From NCBI GenBank assembly GCA_032027125.1, contig JAVSMQ010000001.1, positions 728,006-792,005 on the forward strand: a DNA stretch of 64,000 bases, given 5' to 3'. The position numbers and the translations under genes were made by a program. This stretch comes from JANJTB01 sp032027125. GTDB lineage: Bacteria; Bacteroidota; Ignavibacteria; Kapaibacteriales; UBA2268. This document shows, piece after piece, positions 44,092-52,390 of this stretch (within the stretch, counting starts at the first letter, position 1; each line of letters starts with the position of its first letter). The notes below the pieces were generated by a model. That model was not told the DNA's origin. It saw nothing but the letters and a program-made list of their open reading frames with translations, and ran no database searches.

Positions 44092-46122
44092 TTAATTATT
44101 CTCGCTAATTAGCTTATTGATTTCTTTATCATTAATTTTCACCGGATTTTTCTTTCTGATTGAATCAAGCCATTTTTTTGAAAGCTTACTTTGGAGAATT
44201 TCCTGATATTGCGGAGAAAAATCAGGAATAGCTTCTTCAAATGTTTTCATTCTCGGCGGGAAATATCCATTTACTCTGATTATTGAAAATCCGGGTTCGT
44301 TGACATAAGGTTTAAGAATTTGTCCGGGTTTGGCATTTTCATCTCTTGCATGACGAGCCATTGCACTTGTCTTAACACTTAATTTACCCCAGTTTCCGTT
44401 TTTCTCTCTGTAACCGGAGCGCTGAGTATCTTTAGCTGCAATTTCATCGAAACTGCCGTCGTTGAGAAGTTTGTTATAGACAGAATCCGCAGTATTTTTG
44501 TCAAGAAAATATATTTCCGATATATCATAAGTATCATCAGTCATATATTTTGTTTTTGTTGAGTCATAATATGTTTTCGCAAGCATTGTATCAAATTTCA
44601 TTTTATCCCATACTTCCATAGCTTCAACTTTGAAAAGTAAAATCCCGTCACGGAATTCTTTCATAAGTGATTCAAAATCGGGATATTCTTTTTCAAGATT
44701 TTTTGCAACTTCAGCAAACACAATAGGTTCGACGATTGAATTAACAGCCGCACGAATACCATTAGGACTTAGCGGTACACCATGCATCTTAGGGTCATTT
44801 TTGAATTTATCAACCAGCTCGCTGACAGGAACTTTCTTGCCCATAATTTCATATATGACACTGTTTTTAACTTTTTCTGTAACATTTTTATCCCAGTCCG
44901 GAGCGACATTAGTGCCATTTGTATCAAGCTGGGATGCAAATTGGTACAAAACATCATCAAGAATTCTGAAATTATAACGTTTCTTCAATGAATCAAGAAG
45001 TTCTGTCTGGTCCGGTTTAAAATAAAGTCTTTTATATATCTTTCTCAATTCTTCGTATTCGGATTTCAAATCGGGTTGTTTTGATGATTCACGTTTTAAG
45101 ATATGGAAGCCGAAATTTGTGGGAACAACACCTGAAATCTCGCCGTCCTTCAGTGCATATAAAGAACTTTCAAATTCAGCAACAAGAGGAAATGCACTTG
45201 ATTCCATTCCTGTAGAACGTGAATAGAAACCGCCTAAATCTCCGCCGTTTCCTGCAGTTGCTGCATCATCAGAAACTTCTTTTGCTAATTTATCGAAATC
45301 AGCACCATTTCGAATAAGTTTCAGTACACTGTCTGCCATTTGGTATGCTCTGGCACTGTCGCGTGTTTCATTTTTTGCTATAAGGATATGTCTTGCTCTT
45401 ACAAGCTCTCTATCCCTAACTTCTAAAACCTTAATCAAAAAATAGCCGTAAGAAGTTTTTACGATGTGGGGATAAACTTCCCCTGCTTTAGTATTTTGAA
45501 TTGCAATTTCGATTGGTCTCTGGACTTTTCCGGATGTAATGAAATTGGGAATTACTCCGCCTTTCTTTCCGGTTTCGTAATCTTCAGACGTTCTTGAGGC
45601 AACCTCTTCAAATAACATTCCGTCTTTCAACATGATTTGAGCATCCCTAATCTTGTTATAAGCTGAGGTAGTATCAATCATATCGGCATTTTGCTTGATA
45701 CTTGCAAGAATTATGGCTACCTTATACTCTTTCTTTCTCATTTCGAGGAATTTATTGACATTTGGCTCGGTTAATACCTTATCATAATAAAATGACTCGG
45801 CAAGTATTTTTCTGTTTTGTTCAATTTCAGATATAACTGAACTGTCTTTCAGGAATCCCCTGTCAATAGCGTCTGTAACTTTTAGTCTGAAATTAATGTA
45901 TAGATTTACAAAATCAAGTATGCTGTCTTTCGACATTTTAAACAAATTATCATTGCTGCGGCTCATGTTTTTTTTGAAAGCCCTCTCAAGCTCGGCTGCC
46001 GTAATTTTATTTTTTCCTATTTCCGCAACCACTCTTTCAGCATATTTAGAATCTTTTTGTGCATAGGTTTCTGAATTTAAACCTACTATAAGCAACGCAA
46101 TAAACAAAGCAAAGTACTTCAT
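44092..46122 (-). CDS. Large periplasmic parvulin-type isomerase
   Basis: 676 residues from the ATG at 46122 (MKYFALFIALLIVGLNSETYAQ is the signal region); a start at 46161 is unlikely. PpiC-type domains: one around residues 115-225 (YKVAIILASIKQNADM to TSYGYFLIKVLEVRD), a second at about 228-345 (RARHILIAKNETRDS to NFGFHILKRES), and a third, degenerate one near the C-terminus (YDISEIYFLDKNTADS). Probably a periplasmic chaperone for surface or outer-membrane proteins, in operon with the SurA-like gene. Confidence 0.85.
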   Translation of the reverse strand: MKYFALFIALLIVGLNSETYAQKDSKYAERVVAEIGKNKITAAELERAFKKNMSRSNDNLFKMSKDSILDFVNLYINFRLKVTDAIDRGFLKDSSVISEIEQNRKILAESFYYDKVLTEPNVNKFLEMRKKEYKVAIILASIKQNADMIDTTSAYNKIRDAQIMLKDGMLFEEVASRTSEDYETGKKGGVIPNFITSGKVQRPIEIAIQNTKAGEVYPHIVKTSYGYFLIKVLEVRDRELVRARHILIAKNETRDSARAYQMADSVLKLIRNGADFDKLAKEVSDDAATAGNGGDLGGFYSRSTGMESSAFPLVAEFESSLYALKDGEISGVVPTNFGFHILKRESSKQPDLKSEYEELRKIYKRLYFKPDQTELLDSLKKRYNFRILDDVLYQFASQLDTNGTNVAPDWDKNVTEKVKNSVIYEIMGKKVPVSELVDKFKNDPKMHGVPLSPNGIRAAVNSIVEPIVFAEVAKNLEKEYPDFESLMKEFRDGILLFKVEAMEVWDKMKFDTMLAKTYYDSTKTKYMTDDTYDISEIYFLDKNTADSVYNKLLNDGSFDEIAAKDTQRSGYREKNGNWGKLSVKTSAMARHARDENAKPGQILKPYVNEPGFSIIRVNGYFPPRMKTFEEAIPDFSPQYQEILQSKLSKKWLDSIRKKNPVKINDKEINKLISENN

Positions 46123-46236
46123 CGTATGAGATTTTCCTTTATAATACATATTTCCACACATTTAAAAAACAATATGACATATTTTTGAAAAAGTTATTTT
46201 CCTTAATATGTTAGTGACGATTTAAAACAGATTTTG

Positions 46237-47604
46237 TTAAGTAGTAAATTTATCAGAACAATCGCAAATATTACCTGCACCGATTGTAATAAATAAATCA
46301 CCTGATTTCAGATACCCGCTTGCAAACTCATCAACTCCCGCCAAAGTCGGTATATAATAGACTTCACACCCGGAATTTTTTACCATTTCATCATAAATCA
46401 TTTTTCCTGTAATCCCGTATATTGGTTTTTCACGGGAAGGATAAATTTCAGTTACAATTACAGTATCGGCATCATTGAACGATTCGGCAAATTCCTTCCA
46501 AAGAGCCTGTGTACGTGTAAATGTATGCGGCTGAAATGCAGCAACAATACGTCTTTCAGACCAGCCGTTTCTTGCTGCCGAAAGAGTTGCCTTGATTTCT
46601 GTCGGGTGATGGGCATAATCATCTACCACAAGTACACCTCCGAACTCGCCCTTAACATCAAATCTTCGATACACACCATTGAATTCATTAAGTGATGATT
46701 GAATCAAATCAAAACTTATGTTCATTTTTCTTGCAACGGCAATAGCTCCGAGTGCATTTTTCAGATTATGAAGACCCGGAATATTCAAGGATATATTTCC
46801 GAGCAGACTGCCGGATTCATAGACATCAGCAGTAATTTTTCCTGAATCGGTTTTGATATTTTGTGCCGAATAGTCTGCTTCATCCAAAATTCCGAATGTT
46901 ACAATCTGCTTGTTAATCCTTCCTATTATTTCACGGGAACCGGCATCATCAATCCCTACTACAACAAGTCCATAGAAAGGTACTTTATTTGCAAACTCGG
47001 CAAAAGTATCTTTTATATCATCGAAATCCCGGTAAATATCAAGATGCTCAGGTTCGACATTGTTAATTACTGCAATTGTAGGGAATAGCTGCAAAAAAGA
47101 CCTGTCATATTCATCAGCTTCAACGACAGTCCATTTTCCGTTTCCAAGTCTTGCATTAGTTCCGCCGAAATCTGCAAGTCTTCCTCCAACGATAACTGTC
47201 GGGTCAACACCAGCTTTAATCAGTATTAAACCTATCATTGAGGTAGTTGTTGTTTTGCCGTGTGTACCGCCAATTGCCAGACAATAATTAAGTCTGGCGA
47301 CTTCAGCCAGCATTTCGGCACGTCTGATTATCGGAATTCCTGTTTCGAGAGCATACATTGTTTCCGGATTTTCCTGAGGACTTACAGCACTCGAATATAC
47401 AACCACCTGAGCTTTATCTATATTTTCTTTTTTATGACCGATTAATATTTTAGCACCGATTTTTTCCAGATATTTAGTATTTTGTGAGGATGAAATATCA
47501 GAACCGCTGACTTCAAATCCCTGATGGATAAGTATTTCGGCTATAGCACTCATGCCTATGCCGCCTATTCCCACAAAATGAATTCTTTTGACACTTTTGA
47601 ACAT
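46237..47604 (-). CDS. murC: UDP-N-acetylmuramate--L-alanine ligase
   Basis: 455 residues. The first amino acid is added to UDP-MurNAc in peptidoglycan synthesis. HFVGIGGIGMSAIAEILIHQ near residue 9 is the substrate-binding N-domain, IGGTHGKTTTTSMIGLIL near 113 is the ATP-binding P-loop, DEYDRSFLQLFP near 165, and VVDDYAHHPTEIKATL near 330 is the third diagnostic block. It starts 18 bp after the thioredoxin-like gene and probably shares its transcript; no other mur genes are nearby. Confidence 0.97.
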   Translation of the reverse strand: MFKSVKRIHFVGIGGIGMSAIAEILIHQGFEVSGSDISSSQNTKYLEKIGAKILIGHKKENIDKAQVVVYSSAVSPQENPETMYALETGIPIIRRAEMLAEVARLNYCLAIGGTHGKTTTTSMIGLILIKAGVDPTVIVGGRLADFGGTNARLGNGKWTVVEADEYDRSFLQLFPTIAVINNVEPEHLDIYRDFDDIKDTFAEFANKVPFYGLVVVGIDDAGSREIIGRINKQIVTFGILDEADYSAQNIKTDSGKITADVYESGSLLGNISLNIPGLHNLKNALGAIAVARKMNISFDLIQSSLNEFNGVYRRFDVKGEFGGVLVVDDYAHHPTEIKATLSAARNGWSERRIVAAFQPHTFTRTQALWKEFAESFNDADTVIVTEIYPSREKPIYGITGKMIYDEMVKNSGCEVYYIPTLAGVDEFASGYLKSGDLFITIGAGNICDCSDKFTT

Positions 47605-47622
47605 TTTAAAATTTATCCCGAA

Positions 47623-48471
47623 TTATTCTTTCTTGTTTAATATTTTTTCCAATTCTTTTTTCAGGTCAGTATCCTGCTCCAGTTCAATTTTTCCCATTAA
47701 TGAATCATCACTGTTAATAACAAGTACTGTTGAAGCCGGGTCAGTAGTAAATTGATTGATTCCGGTGCCGGTATTCATAGAAAAATCAATTCTTAAGGTT
47801 TCTTCTTCATCAAAGTATAATTTTATTAATTCCAAATCACCTTTTACATAAGTCATCATTGCAGAGGGAATAAATTTTTCATTGATATAAGTCATCAACT
47901 TCTCATTTTTCAGTTTTTCATTGATACTGATATTTTGAAAATAGTTGTTTGTTACAAATACCAGTAATTTTTTCCCTGTAATGACCGCATTGGATTTTGC
48001 AACCTCGAAATCATCAAATTTAAAATAATTATATTTCAATAATTCTTTTGCAAATTCACGAAAAACGCCGGCAGACCATGAGTTATCCAAAAAAGCGATT
48101 CCTCTGCCGTATTTATCAAGTACAATCGAATAATTGCCGTTGCCGACAAGGTATTTTGATTTCGCCGATTCGGCATCCGCTTTATTATCAAGATTAATAC
48201 CCGCAGGAATAAAATTATCATAAATGAATTTGACAACAGTATCATTTGAATATATTGCCTTATTGGCGATTTTATTTTTTGATGCCAATTTCTGATACGG
48301 ATAAAGCAAAACAGGTTTATTCTGAGTAACTGACTGCTCCAAAGCTTTATTGAGTGTCAGCCATTTAACATCACCCGGCTGTGGGAAAAAGTACATTATT
48401 ATTGCCGAAATCAGGATAATCCCGAAAGCAATTGACAGATAGCGTGCGTATTGGTTTGTATTTTGCTGCAT
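47623..48471 (-). CDS. Membrane-anchored protein with two redox-dead thioredoxin-like domains
   Basis: About 282 residues from the ATG at 48471. A single N-terminal transmembrane segment (YLSIAFGIILISAIIMYFF) precedes two weakly similar domains, about 40-145 (WLTLNKALEQSVTQNKPVLL, FIYDNFIPAGINLDN) and 150-280 (SNAVITGKKLLVFVTNNYFQ, YINEKFIPSAMMTYVKGDLE). The strand-helix order suggests thioredoxin folds, but no CxxC is present, so it should not be a redox enzyme. It lies between the ABC-2 permease and murC; perhaps a transporter accessory. Identity is tentative. Confidence 0.5.
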   Translation of the reverse strand: MQQNTNQYARYLSIAFGIILISAIIMYFFPQPGDVKWLTLNKALEQSVTQNKPVLLYPYQKLASKNKIANKAIYSNDTVVKFIYDNFIPAGINLDNKADAESAKSKYLVGNGNYSIVLDKYGRGIAFLDNSWSAGVFREFAKELLKYNYFKFDDFEVAKSNAVITGKKLLVFVTNNYFQNISINEKLKNEKLMTYINEKFIPSAMMTYVKGDLELIKLYFDEEETLRIDFSMNTGTGINQFTTDPASTVLVINSDDSLMGKIELEQDTDLKKELEKILNKKE

Positions 48472-48473
48472 AA

Positions 48474-49256
48474 TCAATCCGTATTGACGTCAATTTTGAC
48501 ATAATTTATATGAAACAATCCTGCTGTTATGAAGAATGTCAGAGCAGCAAATCCCCACAGCAGAAATTCAGTCGGAAAAACACCTGAGCCGCCTGCAACA
48601 ATCGCTGCTTCACTAAAACCTGAAGGAAAGAAAAATTCGGTTATTATATTACCTGTAACAGATGATGAGAGCCACATCGAAAGAATTCCCTTCAATACAA
48701 CATTATCCAAAAACATCCAGCCCGCAAGGAAAAATATATTTAGAAATCCATTCATAAAGCATGACAGCCAAACAGCAATCGAAACAAATAAAGCACTTTC
48801 GAGAATGAAATATATAAAGACCTGAATGATTGACAAAATTCCGCCTGTAAATTCTGCTCCTGTTGTAATACCGAATACTAACAGCGGAATCACTCCGATT
48901 AATAACATTACAACAAAAACTGAAGCGGTTGATGATAATATTTTGGATATGAGCAAATCCTGACGAGTGACCGCATGTGTCATCACAGTTCTGAACCAAT
49001 GACTCTTTACTTCATTGGAAATTATCCCGGCAGTAAAAAACAAGGCTGCAAAAGGAACAATTATTTTCCAGATATTAAGTAAATATTCTGTAAACTGCAA
49101 TGCCGGTATTTTTGTTTCACCGAGCAAATTAAACCATGCCGGAACAGCCGATAAAATACATGAAATAATGCAAAAAGCAGCTATAGTGATTAGCTTGCCT
49201 TTCCCCCATGTTTTGATAAAATCAACTTTTGTGAGAATAAATAATTTGCTGTTCAA
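48474..49256 (-). CDS. ABC-2 type transporter permease
   Basis: 260 residues with about six transmembrane helices (LITIAAFCIISCILSAVPAW, VPFAALFFTAGIISNE, VFVVMLLIGVIPLLVFGITT, SALFVSIAVWLSCFMN, and others). The cytosolic loop NEVKSHWFRTVMTHAVTRQD near residue 85 is typical of ABC-2 permeases. It overlaps the ATPase gene by 4 bp and ends two bp before the thioredoxin-like gene. Substrate unknown. Confidence 0.8.
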   Translation of the reverse strand: MNSKLFILTKVDFIKTWGKGKLITIAAFCIISCILSAVPAWFNLLGETKIPALQFTEYLLNIWKIIVPFAALFFTAGIISNEVKSHWFRTVMTHAVTRQDLLISKILSSTASVFVVMLLIGVIPLLVFGITTGAEFTGGILSIIQVFIYFILESALFVSIAVWLSCFMNGFLNIFFLAGWMFLDNVVLKGILSMWLSSSVTGNIITEFFFPSGFSEAAIVAGGSGVFPTEFLLWGFAALTFFITAGLFHINYVKIDVNTD

Positions 49257-49987
49257 AGGAACCTCCTTTCACTTTCGTACTTTCTGAAAGCTTCTTCAAG
49301 GAAACCCGGCTCGGTTTCGGCTACCAACAAATCTGAAATGATTTTACCGGAATCAATAAATATTACTCTGTCGCATATTTTTTCAACTTCTGTCAGATGA
49401 TGCGAACTAAATAGTATAGTTGCACCGTTTTGTTTGTATTTCTTAATAAAATCTCTTAACTCAAATACAGACGGAGGGTCTAAAGCAGCAGTTGGTTCGT
49501 CAAGTACAATCAATTCCGGCTGATTCAGAAATGCCAGAACAAGTTCGACTTTTTGCCGCATCCCTTTTGATAATGCACCTAACTTTTTATCATAAGCATC
49601 CATCAGACTGAATTCTGTAAGAAGCTGAGTTATCCTGCTTTCGATGTCATTAATTCCGTATAATACAGAATGAAATTTCAGATAACTGCCGACTGTAAAT
49701 GAATTACTCCTGTACTGCAAATCTGACTGATAACCTATTCGGTCCCGGACTTCAAGGTCGAGAGTTGATTTACCATTAAATTCTATGCTGCCGGAGTCTG
49801 CATTTTCAAAACCCATCAGAATTCTGATAAGAGTAGTCTTACCTGCCCCGTTAGGACCGATAAGACCTGTAATTTCCGAGTCATGGAGCGAGAAACTGAC
49901 TTCCGAAAGTGCATTAGTCTCGCTCTTTTTTCCTTTTCCATAAATTTTGGAAACATTATTTATATTTAATTGGTTGCTTTGTTTCAT
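49253..49987 (-). CDS. ABC transporter ATP-binding protein
   Basis: 244 residues from the ATG at 49987 (MKQSNQLNIN); a longer frame to 50086 would overlap the upstream gene. Walker A GLIGPNGAGKTTLIRILMG near residue 40, signature ALSKGMRQKVELVLAF near 132, Walker B ELIVLDEPTAALDPP near 154, switch His ILFSSHHLTEVEKICDR near 185. Overlaps the permease start by 4 bp and starts 4 bp after the hydrolase stop, so these genes form one operon. Confidence 0.9.
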   Translation of the reverse strand: MKQSNQLNINNVSKIYGKGKKSETNALSEVSFSLHDSEITGLIGPNGAGKTTLIRILMGFENADSGSIEFNGKSTLDLEVRDRIGYQSDLQYRSNSFTVGSYLKFHSVLYGINDIESRITQLLTEFSLMDAYDKKLGALSKGMRQKVELVLAFLNQPELIVLDEPTAALDPPSVFELRDFIKKYKQNGATILFSSHHLTEVEKICDRVIFIDSGKIISDLLVAETEPGFLEEAFRKYESERRFL

Positions 49988-49991
49988 AATG

Positions 49992-50783
49992 TTATATGTA
50001 AAACTCCTTTCTTCTGTCTGCAAATATATCATTAAATTCATTAAAAGATTTTTTTCGTGTCTCAGCCGGAAAAATCTCAGCTTCAATCACTTCCTCATCA
50101 TTCGGCGATGCTTTTGCAAGGTCAGTTCCGTTGTAACCGTGTATAACAGAGCCTCCGTTAAATTTCAGTTCCGAATTATTACGGTTTTCAATACCTGTTC
50201 TGTTTGCTACAGCCACATAAACTTTATTTTCCAATGCCCGTGCAGGAGTAGCAATATGCCAGACAGTAGTTACGAGATTTGAAGGACAGAGTATAATATC
50301 GGCACCTTTCAAAGCCAGAGTGCGGCTTGCTTCGGGAAATCTCCAGTCATAGCAAATCATGGGACCGATATTTACATCGAAATCAGGATAATTAACAACA
50401 AAAAATCCTTTTTCCGATTCATCAAAAACAAATCTCTCACGATAAAAAAGGTGTACTTTGTGATAGGTTGTTGAATATTTTTTGTCAGGGAAAATCAGTG
50501 CTGCTGAGTTGTATAATTTACCGGATACTTTTTCGGCGAATCCGGTACATATAATTTTATTTAAATCCGAAGATATTTCCTGCAAAATTTTGGTTGTACC
50601 TTTTCCAAATTCTTCGGACATTGAAAATGCTTCGTTTCTATCCCTGAAATCATAACCCGAAAATGATAATTCAGGAAAAAGGAGGAGCTGGCTGTCAATA
50701 GACTGGCAATACGAAATGATTTTTTTTGAATTTGCATCCAAATCCCCGAATTGAGGCTTAAATTGTATTACAGAAATTTTCAT
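49992..50783 (-). CDS. Carbon-nitrogen hydrolase (nitrilase superfamily)
   Basis: 263 residues with the Glu-Lys-Cys triad of the superfamily: LLFPELSFSGYDF near residue 36, TYHKVHLFYRERF near 112, and GPMICYDWRFPEAS near 148. Members hydrolyse amides or nitriles; some repair damaged glutathione or act on omega-amides. The substrate is not predictable. It is the first gene of an operon with an ABC exporter, which may hint at detoxification or metabolite export, but that is inference. Confidence 0.88.
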   Translation of the reverse strand: MKISVIQFKPQFGDLDANSKKIISYCQSIDSQLLLFPELSFSGYDFRDRNEAFSMSEEFGKGTTKILQEISSDLNKIICTGFAEKVSGKLYNSAALIFPDKKYSTTYHKVHLFYRERFVFDESEKGFFVVNYPDFDVNIGPMICYDWRFPEASRTLALKGADIILCPSNLVTTVWHIATPARALENKVYVAVANRTGIENRNNSELKFNGGSVIHGYNGTDLAKASPNDEEVIEAEIFPAETRKKSFNEFNDIFADRRKEFYI

Positions 50784-50995
50784 TCTTTTGTAAAATGTCC
50801 TTAATTGTATAAAGCAAAAATCATAAAAAAATATGATTAATTAAAATAAAATGATATAAATGTATCAAAATTTGGGGAAATATTTTTCATTGGAAATATT
50901 TTGAGCCTTTAAAATTACATAACTTCTGACATATAACTAAAAATCATTTCGCAAAATAAAGTCAAAAACGCAACGTGACGAGAAACAATCCCCAA

Positions 50996-51171
50996 CTCCA
51001 GAGGAGTTGAATTATGGTAACAAGAATACATCCCAAAGAACATGACTACCTCGTAGAGGTTGAATTATGGTAAAAATGATATAATCTCTAAGAGATAACA
51101 ATCAATAGGCATTGTACATGTTACCACAATTCAATCTCTACGAGATAATTATGTTCCATCTCCTTTTGGAG
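50996..51171. repeat. Array of five short perfect hairpins
   Basis: Stem-loops at 50996-51006 (CTCC-AGA-GGAG), 51048-51060 (ACCTC-GTA-GAGGT), 51084-51096 (ATCTCT-A-AGAGAT), 51134-51146 (ATCTC-TAC-GAGAT) and 51160-51171 (CTCC-TTTT-GGAG), with centres 25-53 bp apart. The first two are followed by TTGAATTATGGTAA, and the fourth is preceded by an inverted, one-mismatch version (GTTACCACAATTCAA). The array as a whole is thus a large imperfect inverted repeat. The stretch is flanked by ACAATCCC on both sides. Confidence 0.65.
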
Positions 51172-51304
51172 TGCCCTGTTTGTAGAATAACAATCCCTCA
51201 CTAAACTGATTAAGTTCATTGTTTTGTGTTTTTTTATTGCAGTTTTTGCTGCGTTTGGGTGAATTTAAATCAAAAGATAAAGGAAAGATGTCTTTAGAAA
51301 TGAA

Positions 51305-51692
51305 ATATCTTCAATTTCAGTATGATTTCCTTCAATTTTAAATCAAATATCTTCAATTAATTTTTCAAATCTTCAATTGTTTTTTAAATATCTTCAATTA
51401 ATTTCTAAAATCTTCAATTATTTATCAAATATCTTTAATTTATTTTCTTAAATCTTCAATTATTTTTCATAATACTTTTATTATTTTTTCATTATATTCA
51501 ATATATTTAAAATTTAATTGAGGGAATTGAATATTTAATTGAAGTATTTAAATTTTATATTCAGATTATTTAAATTAATTCAGGATATAGAATTTTATAT
51601 TGAAGATATTTTAATATTAATTCTAGAAATTTGAATTGAAATTTAAGTTTCTTCTTAAGTAATTTAATCATTTTGAAAAAATATTGAAGAAA
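51305..51692. repeat. Palindromic array of a 21-bp phased AT-rich motif
   Basis: CTTCAATT or close variants start at 51309, 51330, 51351, 51371, 51392, 51412, 51433, 51454, 51475 and 51496, that is, every 20-21 bp. From 51516 on, the reverse complement (AATTGAAG and variants) takes over at about 51516, 51537, 51577, 51598, 51619, 51640, 51661 and 51682. A 20-21 bp period places every copy on one face of the helix. The two halves can pair into a long imperfect hairpin. A decayed heptad-repeat coding sequence would also give a 21-nt period. Confidence 0.65.
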
Positions 51693-51795
51693 TTTTAGAA
51701 ATAACTAATTCCTCACCGGCAAAGAAGAAATTTTGTAAAATTCATATTAATACTCTTATTGGCTAAGAAATGGCAGTAATACAAACAAATCAAGA

Positions 51796-51852
51796 AAATC
51801 CCCCTGCATCACTTTTGATAAATGGGGATATCACGGAGTGACAGGGGGATTT
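51796..51852. repeat. Inverted repeat with AAATCCCCCTG ends
   Basis: AAATCCCCCTG at 51796-51806 and CAGGGGGATTT at 51842-51852 are perfect inverted ends. A related element with similar ends is at 22365-22425. Probably a small interspersed element. Confidence 0.65.
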
Positions 51853-51911
51853 GACTTGTAATTAATCATCCAGAGCTGTTAATTAATTAATACATGGACT
51901 CTTCACTTCGC

Positions 51912-52259
51912 TCAGTGAGACAATTCTTGGAGTTTTGTTTTTAAAATAACAGAATGAAACAGCCTTGTTCCACGGGGAGATTTTACACGATAACCAACTG
52001 AAATCGCAACATCCAGATTGTAAAGTTTGTTAGGTTTATCAGAAAAAGGAAAGTGCATTTTTTGCACATTGCTATTCTCAGATAATTCACCTTCTTTAAA
52101 GATATTGTTTATGTGCCTGGTAATCACAGTTCTGTCTTTTACAAACAAATGTGCCATTTGGTCTTGAGTTAGCCAAACAGTATCGCCCTGCATTTTTACT
52201 TCAATTTGAGTTTGGTTATCTTCTGTCTGATAAATAATTATTTCACCCTTACTCTTCAT
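51912..52259 (-). pseudogene. Truncated RhuM-family protein
   Basis: 115 residues. The beginning is a good match to the RhuM family (GEIIIYQTEDNQTQIEVKMQ, DTVWLTQDQMAHLFVKDRTV, ITRHINNIFKEGELSENSNV, YNLDVAISVGYRVKSPRGT). After RGT the family sequence is lost and the frame ends in an unrelated tail (RLFHSVILKTKLQELSH) encoded by a repeat containing GAGCGAAGTGAAGAG. Full-length RhuM proteins are about 300-350 residues, so this is an N-terminal fragment fused to repeat DNA. RhuM is of unknown function and often linked to mobile or defence islands. Confidence 0.75.
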
Positions 52260-52390
52260 CTCTCTAACCTCTCCACTTCTAAGTTCATATATTCTACTTG
52301 TTTCATTGAAAACTTAGGCTGTATTTCTTTAATCTCTACATCTGTCAGATGCACAGATTGCTTCTCGTAAAAACATAAAATTCCCAATCT

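Larger units (their letters stand above)
50784..51911. other. 1.1-kb gene-free island of structured repeats
   Basis: No protein-coding gene is supported. Left to right it holds an AT-rich promoter stretch for the nitrilase operon, an array of five short hairpins (50996-51171), a palindromic array of a 21-bp phased motif (51305-51692), an inverted repeat (51796-51852) and a repeat fragment at the end of the RhuM remnant. Confidence 0.6.

Noticed and set aside
50996..51692. CRISPR array
   Set aside because: Repeat units are 8-13 nt with 20-50 bp spacing, no constant 28-36 bp repeats, no unique spacers of constant length and no cas genes nearby.
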